From the NCBI GenBank assembly GCA_016235595.1, contig JACRJX010000043.1, positions 62,001 through 126,000 of the forward strand: DNA of 64,000 nt, read 5' to 3'. Position numbers and translations under genes: made by a program. This DNA comes from Verrucomicrobiota bacterium (GTDB lineage Bacteria > Verrucomicrobiota > Verrucomicrobiia > CAIQCK01). The notes under the pieces are model-generated. The model was not told the DNA's origin. It did not search any database and saw nothing but the letters and a program-made list of their open reading frames with translations. How positions within the stretch are numbered: position 1 is the first letter of the stretch; every line of letters starts with the position of its first letter. Shown piece after piece: positions 60,095 to 64,000 of the stretch.

Positions 60095-60360
60095 AACCCG
60101 GCCCCATTGTAGCGATACCCGCGGCGAAGTGAATGCAAAAGCAACTTCAGCGTGGTCAAATTCATGGGATGAGATGGGATACTCCTCTTGTTTTGCCTCG
60201 GAACGGGGTTCGGCATGAACCGGGGCGTTGCGGCAAGGGGGTGTCAAAAGTCTTGCTCAAGCAACCCGCGGACGCTATTTTCCCGGCTTGGAGTTTGCCA
60301 TTCTACCGCGAGATGTGCCTGCGGTGGAGTTTGCTTTGCTGAAACGAATAAGGAATGAAT

Positions 60361-60921
60361 ATGAAACGCATGATGATGTATGGACTTTTTCTGGCCTCAA
60401 GCGCCGCATCTGTTTTGGCCCAAGGCGGCGGCGCCGGAGCTGAAGCCGGTGGCTCGTCCGGTTCCATGTTTGGCTGGATTCTGGCCGTTACGGGTTTGAT
60501 CGTCGTGTTGGTGGTGATCGCGCGGCGGTTGAGCACGGGCGAGGCATGGAAACAGGAGGTGCCAGTCATCGTCATTGGCGCGTTGCTGCTGAACATTGGC
60601 GTCTGGCGCGTGTGGGCGACCAAGCAAGATGATTTGGAGAAGACCAACCGCACGCTGCAAAACAAGATGCAGGCCGACCAGCGACAGATGAAGCAGTTGC
60701 AGGCCTCCAACGATCAACTACAGCAAAACAACGCGCAGTGGAAACAGCGTGACGCCGAGTACCAACAGCTTATTCAAAAGTGGGAGGTTTACATTGCCGA
60801 GATGAAGAAACGCTTCGAAAGCCCGAAGAGCGGCCCGGTCCGGGTGACGCCCGGAGGCAAGGCCGCCGCAACGAAAGCCGGTGCCGGAGCGAAGACGACG
60901 ACAAAGAAGAAGACTCCCTAG
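60361..60921 (+). CDS. Membrane-anchored coiled-coil protein
   Basis: A 186-residue protein with a signal or first helix (MKRMMMYGLFLASSAASVLAQ), a Gly-rich spacer, a second and third membrane segment (FGWILAVTGLIVVLVVIA, VPVIVIGALLLNIGVWRVW) and a long coiled coil (residues about 92-145, LEKTNRTLQNKMQADQRQ ...) with a lysine-rich tail (TTTKKKTP). The coiled coil would project from the membrane into the cytoplasm or periplasm. I recognise no family. ATG 60361 has AGGA six bases upstream, better than 60355. It ends at a strong terminator. Confidence 0.65.
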   Translation: MKRMMMYGLFLASSAASVLAQGGGAGAEAGGSSGSMFGWILAVTGLIVVLVVIARRLSTGEAWKQEVPVIVIGALLLNIGVWRVWATKQDDLEKTNRTLQNKMQADQRQMKQLQASNDQLQQNNAQWKQRDAEYQQLIQKWEVYIAEMKKRFESPKSGPVRVTPGGKAAATKAGAGAKTTTKKKTP

Positions 60922-60952
60922 CCGGTCCGGCTGGAAGACATCAGATTCAAAC

Positions 60953-60994
60953 AAAAAGCGCAGAGGCGTGAGTGGTTCGCCCTCTGCGCTTTTT
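60953..60994. terminator. Strong bidirectional intrinsic terminator
   Basis: Arms 60953-60966 and 60981-60994 form a perfect 14-bp stem (AAAAAGCGCAGAGG) with flanking A- and T-runs, so it works in both directions. It separates the coiled-coil gene (+) from the convergent TPR gene (-). Confidence 0.95.
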
Positions 60995-61037
60995 TGTTTG
61001 GAAACCTCTGCCGATCCCTGCCGGCGGCGCAGCGGAT

Positions 61038-62420
61038 TTATTCGAGGCCGAGCCGCTTGGCGACATCGCGGTAGTTCATGTCCACCTCGTAAACCTTCTG
61101 ATAGCACTCGCCGGACTTCACCTTGTCACCCTTCATTTCATGGGCGACACCGAGATTGTAGAGCACTTCCTTCTTCGTGTCGTCCATCGTCGGGATTTCG
61201 CTCTCGGCCGTCGCGAACTGCCGGATGGCGATGTCCATCAGCTTCTGTTTCAGGAAGCACTGGCCGAGGTAGTTCAACACGCTGACGCGCAACTGCGGGT
61301 TCTTGATCGCGAGCTGGAACTGCTGGATCGCGCCCTTGGTGTTATCGCGCTGGAAATATAGCTGGCCCAGTTCGTAGCGGAAGCCGAGATCGTTCGGATA
61401 CTTCTGGACGCGCTTCTCGCATTCCTCAAACAGGAAGTCGTCGCGTTCCTGTGTCGCCTTGGCCAGTTCCTGTTTCAACGCTTCGTTGTCGGGCGTTTGT
61501 TGCAGTTCGGCCTCCTTCTTGGAAATCTCCACTCCGAGCCGCTTCAAGCGCGTGTCGGTAATTTCCTTTTCCAGCGCCGGATCGCTGCCCTGTAATTGAA
61601 GGATCTGGTCGAACAGGCCCAGCGCGTTTTCAAATTCGTTGTTCTGGGCATAGAGGCGGGCCAGTTGCCGCGCCAAAGCCAGGTTTTTCGGGTCTTGGGC
61701 GAGCTTCTCGTAGGTCTCGTTGATGAGGTTGGCCACCATCTCCTCGCTTTTGACCACGCGGCTTTGCTGCTCGATGGCTTTGGCCTCCTCCTTGTCCTTC
61801 ATCTTGTCGCGATAGGAGCCTTCTTCGTTCCAACCGCCTTTTTTCAGCGCGCCCTCGGCGGTGGCGTCCTTCATCGCTTTGAACGCCTCGGCGTCCGCGG
61901 GATCGAGCTTGATGACCCTCTCGTAAGCCTTGTAAGCCTTGTCGTTCTCACCGATGCGCGCATAGAGCGCTCCCAGCCGCTTCAGTGCCTTCACATCGTT
62001 GGGCTTGTGCTGCACCACCGATTCCAGCAGAAACGCCGCCGTTTCCGGCAACTCCATTGTTTCTGCCGCCTCTGCGGCCGCGCCCAGCGCCGTCGCATTG
62101 GTTGGATCAATGTTGAGGGCTTTCTCCGCCTCGACCAGCGCAAGGGGCGGGCTTTTCTTCAGCGATACCTGCGCTTTCATCGCCTCGGTTACCGCCTTCA
62201 TGGCGGCCATCTTGCGGCTCACGATGTTCTGGCCCTGGAACTGGCGCATTTGAATGCTGCGCAGCAGCTTTCGGCCGTCCAGGAACGCCGGCTCAAGCTC
62301 CAGAATCTGGATCAGCAGTTCGATTGAGTAGTCGTAGTTTTGGTGCTGAGCCGCTTCGCTGGCGCGCTTGTAAAGAGAACGCGCGCGTTCGGAAAGGTCT
62401 TCTACATTTTTGGCTGCCAT
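61038..62420 (-). CDS. Tetratricopeptide-repeat protein
   Basis: The 460-residue protein is all-helical and has many TPR units, for instance NYDYSIELLIQILELEPAFL, ALVEAEKALNIDPTNATALG, AYKAYERVIKLDPADAEAFK and GAIQQFQLAIKNPQLRVSVL, with a charged middle region (KGGWNEEGSYRDKMKDKEEA) that breaks the array. It has no signal peptide, so it acts in the cytoplasm or peripherally at the membrane as a scaffold for protein contacts. It is divergent from bioB (about 110 bases between starts). The partner proteins are unknown. Confidence 0.9.
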   Translation of the reverse strand: MAAKNVEDLSERARSLYKRASEAAQHQNYDYSIELLIQILELEPAFLDGRKLLRSIQMRQFQGQNIVSRKMAAMKAVTEAMKAQVSLKKSPPLALVEAEKALNIDPTNATALGAAAEAAETMELPETAAFLLESVVQHKPNDVKALKRLGALYARIGENDKAYKAYERVIKLDPADAEAFKAMKDATAEGALKKGGWNEEGSYRDKMKDKEEAKAIEQQSRVVKSEEMVANLINETYEKLAQDPKNLALARQLARLYAQNNEFENALGLFDQILQLQGSDPALEKEITDTRLKRLGVEISKKEAELQQTPDNEALKQELAKATQERDDFLFEECEKRVQKYPNDLGFRYELGQLYFQRDNTKGAIQQFQLAIKNPQLRVSVLNYLGQCFLKQKLMDIAIRQFATAESEIPTMDDTKKEVLYNLGVAHEMKGDKVKSGECYQKVYEVDMNYRDVAKRLGLE

Positions 62421-62531
62421 GATGTCTCCAAACAGTGTTGCGGTTTAAAGTGGCACAATATCTGTCGCGCGCGGTTTTCGTCAAGGCCGCTTGCACGGGT
62501 TGGGGGCTTGCGCTACGCTTCGCGCATTGTC

Positions 62532-63590
62532 ATGGAGACGCAACCGGATTTTCAAAACTTGCTGGACGCCGTCAGCCGCCGCGTGCTGGATGGCGGCGAA
62601 CTCTCTTTTGACGAGGCCGCGCGGCTCATGGAAACCAACATCGGTGCCGACCTCCATGATCTGTTCGCGCGGGCCAATCGCATCCGCGAGAAGTTTAAAG
62701 GCAACAAGGTCCACCTCTGCTCCATCATCAACGCCAAGGCCGGCGCGTGTCCGGAGGACTGCAAATTCTGCGCCCAGTCGGCCGCGAACGCGACGGAATC
62801 GCCGCGCTATTCGTTTGTGGACCGCGACGCCCTTCTCAAGGCCGCCGCCGAGGCGCGCGCGAACAGCGCGCAGGCGCTGAGCGTGGTGACGGCATGGCGC
62901 GGGCTGAAGGAAGGCCCGATCCTCGACGAAGTGTGCGCGAGCATCGAGCAGATCGCCCGCAGCGGCACGGTGCGCGCGGACGCTTCGCTTGGCATCATTC
63001 CCAACCAACGCGTGGCCGACCGGCTCAAGGCGGCAGGCGTTGTCTGCTACAACCACAACCTCGAAACCGCGCGGGAACATTTCCCGAACATCTGCACCAC
63101 GCACACCTACGACGAGCGCGTGCAGACGGTCCGGTATCTGAAGAACGCCGGCATCCGCGTCTGCTGCGGCGGCATTTTCGGCATGGGCGAGACGCGCCGG
63201 CACCGCGTCGAGATGGCGTTCGCGTTGAAGGAGCTCGACGTGGACATCGTGCCGATGAATTTTCTGAACCCGATCCAGGGCACGCCGTTCGAGCACATGA
63301 CACCGCTGCCGCCGATGGAGATTCTCAAGACCATCGCTGTCTATCGGTTCATCCTGCCGCGCAAGGAGATCATGGTCGCGGGTGGCCGCGAGGCGAACCT
63401 GCGCGACTTGCAGCCGCTGATGTTCCTGGCCGGCGCATCTGCAACGATGATTGGCAACTACCTCACCACAGCCGGCCAGGACCCGAAGAAGGACTTGCAG
63501 GTGATCAAAGACCTCGGCCTCGACCCGCACTGGGACGGCCACTGGACCCACGTGGAGGGGAACGCGCACCGTCAGGCCGCCTCGCCGTGA
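62532..63590 (+). CDS. bioB: Biotin synthase
   Basis: The 352-residue enzyme is BioB: the radical SAM cluster cysteines C73, C77 and C80 lie in GACPEDCKFCAQS, and the second (2Fe-2S, sulfur donor) cluster residues are in the segments SVVTAWRG, VVCYNHNLETA and RVCCGGIFGMGE, with the typical NFLNPIQGTPFE and AGGREANLRDLQPLMFLAGA. It inserts sulfur into dethiobiotin in the last step of biotin synthesis. ATG 62532 matches the usual N-terminus; the longer open frame upstream runs across the divergent promoter. No other bio genes are in the window; the next gene follows after 24 bases. Confidence 0.97.
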   Translation: METQPDFQNLLDAVSRRVLDGGELSFDEAARLMETNIGADLHDLFARANRIREKFKGNKVHLCSIINAKAGACPEDCKFCAQSAANATESPRYSFVDRDALLKAAAEARANSAQALSVVTAWRGLKEGPILDEVCASIEQIARSGTVRADASLGIIPNQRVADRLKAAGVVCYNHNLETAREHFPNICTTHTYDERVQTVRYLKNAGIRVCCGGIFGMGETRRHRVEMAFALKELDVDIVPMNFLNPIQGTPFEHMTPLPPMEILKTIAVYRFILPRKEIMVAGGREANLRDLQPLMFLAGASATMIGNYLTTAGQDPKKDLQVIKDLGLDPHWDGHWTHVEGNAHRQAASP

Positions 63591-63614
63591 CCAGCGACGC
63601 AACCGCGGAAATTT

Positions 63615-63983
63615 ATGGAACCGACTGCCATCCTGATCAGCGAAAACGTGGTGTTGCTCTCGCGCATGACCAACGATTTGTGTCAGTCGAGATACCGCGT
63701 TTCGCACTTGCGCGATCCAGGCGAGTTGCTGGCGACTGCTCGCGAGCAACGACCGATGGTTGTTATTCTCGACCTCGATTTGCGCAATCGCGACACGGTG
63801 TCTGTCCTGAAGAAGTTGAAGAGTGACGCGGAGTTGAGGCACACGCTGGTGCTGGCGTTTTGCGACGGCGCGAACGAGCCGTTGCTGGAAGAAGCGCGCG
63901 CGGCCGGAGCCGACATGGTGACCACGCGTGACGCCGTCGCCAGTCACTTGGTTCCGCTCGTTGAGCAGTTGCTCGGCGTGTAG
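63615..63983 (+). CDS. Stand-alone receiver-like domain protein
   Basis: The 122-residue protein has a CheY-like alpha/beta fold without an output domain: beta1 AILISENVVLL, beta3 PMVVILDLDLRNRD with a candidate phospho-acceptor Asp, beta4 HTLVLAFCDGAN and GADMVTTRDAV at the end. The acidic pair after beta1 is weakened (SEN instead of DD), so it may be a pseudo-receiver that binds partners without phosphorylation. It follows bioB at 24 bases and is probably co-transcribed, although no link with biotin is evident. The partner kinase is not in the window. Confidence 0.75.
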   Translation: MEPTAILISENVVLLSRMTNDLCQSRYRVSHLRDPGELLATAREQRPMVVILDLDLRNRDTVSVLKKLKSDAELRHTLVLAFCDGANEPLLEEARAAGADMVTTRDAVASHLVPLVEQLLGV

Positions 63984-64000
63984 GCGCCGACGGGTGGGAC

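Noticed and set aside
1..64000. tRNA, rRNA, riboswitch or CRISPR array
   Set aside because: Reading both strands gave no T-arm signatures in cloverleaf context, no rRNA-like segments, no known riboswitch core and no regularly spaced direct repeats.
1..64000. Prophage, integron or transposase gene
   Set aside because: No integrase, transposase, capsid or terminase motif was seen; repeats present are short palindromes only.

Overview
The window is a GC-rich, densely coded 64 kb stretch that most likely comes from a Verrucomicrobiota bacterium, perhaps of the Pedosphaera/Limisphaera side. This is inferred from gene content, not from a marker gene. The evidence is the set of families typical of the Planctomycetes-Verrucomicrobia group: DUF1501 with DUF1549/DUF1553, PPC-domain surface proteins, Gfo/Idh/MocA oxidoreductases and xylose-isomerase-like TIM barrels with export signals, a formylglycine-enzyme-like lipoprotein with a c-type haem motif, a Ser/Thr kinase, and an LptF/G permease. 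No rRNA, tRNA, CRISPR array, transposase or phage gene was recognised.

Layout. 1-5013 (+) is a sugar/polyol catabolic cluster: the tail of a Gfo/Idh/MocA dehydrogenase, two sugar-phosphate-isomerase-like TIM barrels, a neutral-ceramidase-like hydrolase and a ThuA-like protein. 5033-18734 (-) holds an exported DegT aminotransferase, two paralogous PPC-domain proteins around an acyltransferase, the DUF1501 and DUF1549/1553 pair, and a subtilase with four Ig-like repeats. 19033-23155 (+) is a four-gene respiratory operon: a polytopic protein, a Rieske protein, cytochrome b and a CydA-like protein fused to cytochrome c. 23229-26285 (-) holds an inositol-monophosphatase-like gene with an internal heptamer repeat, a CPA2 antiporter and a secreted protein. 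26286-26835 is a gene-free stretch with a large inverted repeat, followed by an orphan gene. 27291-32550 (-) holds DsbD, a small NTF2-like protein, a membrane Ser/Thr kinase and two small membrane proteins. 32773-39869 covers carbohydrate metabolism (a TIM-barrel hydrolase-like protein, a PL10-like pectate lyase, an MFS transporter), a metallophosphoesterase and a peroxiredoxin.

40027-44261 (-) is an ECF sigma locus: sigma factor, anti-sigma-like protein, a bactofilin-like/RDD membrane protein, a GYF/TM2 protein and a DUF4097 beta-solenoid protein. The sigma operon and the DUF4097 gene share an identically spaced ECF-type promoter (GAAACTTT, 13 nt, GTGTCAT), which I consider the best candidate for an undescribed regulatory unit here. 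44376-56845 holds an aldo/keto reductase, a NirJ/AhbD-like radical SAM protein divergent from a CRP/FNR gene broken by one in-frame TAG, two more TIM-barrel isomerases, an LptG-like permease, ApbE, the haem-motif lipoprotein, a Gfo/Idh protein and lactate permease. 56997-60094 (-) is an overlapping operon for phosphatidylethanolamine synthesis (PSD, PSS) with a LysE exporter and an esterase. 60361-63983 holds a coiled-coil membrane protein, a strong terminator, a TPR protein, bioB and a receiver-like protein.

Decay and plasticity are visible in several places: a fossil of the C-terminus of an alpha-glucan phosphorylase (about 6445-6711), the CRP nonsense codon (46731-46733), the slippable heptamer in the phosphatase gene (23786-23818), and small palindromes between genes.
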